Shown piece after piece: positions 23,611 to 23,952 of a stretch of 23,952 bases of DNA. The position numbers and the translations under genes are program-made. How positions within the stretch are numbered: the first letter of the stretch is position 1; every line of letters starts with the position of its first letter. The notes beneath the pieces were generated by a model. That model worked only from the letters and a program-made list of their open reading frames with translations, was not told the origin of the DNA and did not search any database. This DNA comes from GYS-P2D sp964414425 (GTDB lineage Bacteria > Bacteroidota > Bacteroidia > Chitinophagales > Saprospiraceae), in NCBI GenBank assembly GCA_964414425.1, contig CAYPWL010000042.1, forward strand, positions 1-23,952, read 5' to 3'.

Positions 23611-23952
23611 GTAGAATCGTTTTTTCTAATTCTGTAAGCAAATAGTAGTGCCTATCACTTCAGCCATGATAATCTTCATTTGATTTAAAAGGAGGATTGG
23701 TCATTTTGTTTGATGCACAACTCTCTAGCTCAGCAGATCAAATAGGACCTATATCTCTACAGCCTACAATTTACCTATCTCTTTGCATAAACTTACAGAA
23801 TATATACAGAACAATAGTTTTCTGCCTTTATATCAATTCGGGCTTGGGCTTCAAAGTCTTACTTGTAAAAATCATGTAAACCTTAGGCCCCAACTTAACC
23901 AAAATACACATTCCTCTATCGCAAATAAAATCATCCACATTTAGCCCATCCC
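23611..23952. other. Window-end intergenic region without a convincing gene
   Basis: 342 bases upstream of the haemoglobin gene. Only short, composition-poor reading frames occur, none with a family pattern. An AGGAGG at 23689-23694 is followed by an ATG only 18 bases later, opening a 10-codon frame. The region probably holds the haemoglobin promoter on the minus strand and, beyond it, the upstream part of something outside the window. Confidence 0.5.

Noticed and set aside
23713..23745. Ten-codon ATG frame that could be a leader peptide
   Set aside because: The AGGAGG is too far (18 bases) and nothing downstream in the window would be regulated by it.
23697..23879. A 60-codon + strand reading frame from a TTG codon near an AGGAGG
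   Set aside because: Only 1-2 bases separate AGGAGG from the TTG, no ATG is available in frame near the start, and the product has no family pattern; it is likely a chance frame in intergenic DNA.

Overview
The window most likely comes from a chromosome of the phylum Bacteroidota, probably a Saprospiraceae-like marine or activated-sludge lineage (inference). The signs are: two clear TAnnTTTG promoter cores, weak or absent Shine-Dalgarno sequences, a DUF4286 gene, the long (584 aa) form of aromatic amino acid hydroxylase, a group III truncated haemoglobin, and a giant secreted protein with SdrD-B-like, TSP3 and beta-helix segments. No rRNA, tRNA, CRISPR array, transposase or integrase was found.

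Region 1 (1-5025, all + strand) is a compact, AT-richer block. It holds pirin, an AraC-type regulator (ATGA overlap), a YceI-like protein, a second pirin with a Tat-like leader, a nitroreductase and a bestrophin-type channel. It reads as a redox/quinone or reactive-electrophile response cassette and may have been acquired by transfer. Three control elements stand out: a perfect palindrome upstream of the first pirin; two direct repeats 19 bp apart in front of the yceI promoter, well placed for the AraC protein; and a canonical terminator-like hairpin with a T-run inside the araC coding sequence.

Region 2 (5186-8158, + strand) encodes envelope proteins: a lipoprotein, then a beta-barrel-like protein with a mature N-terminal CCSGG motif joined without a gap to a DUF3179 lipoprotein.

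Region 3 (8161-14499, - strand) reads in transcription order hpd, DUF4286, aromatic amino acid hydroxylase, cdaA, M20 dipeptidase, trmD. The first three form a phenylalanine/tyrosine catabolic unit: Phe to Tyr, and 4-hydroxyphenylpyruvate to homogentisate. The transaminase and homogentisate dioxygenase are not in the window. The hydroxylase has a coiled-coil insertion between its iron ligands and a C-terminal extension of about 270 residues that appears to contain an internal duplication. cdaA makes c-di-AMP; trmD modifies tRNA G37.

Region 4 (14500-21432) is a 366-bp divergent intergenic region with a perfect 16-bp palindrome and leader repeats, followed by the 2188-residue secreted multidomain protein. 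Five 65-69-residue repeat units lie in its beta-helix. No recognisable type IX sorting domain is seen.

Region 5 (21542-23610, - strand) reads group III truncated haemoglobin, divergent peptide deformylase, MscS-type channel. The last 342 bases hold no convincing gene.
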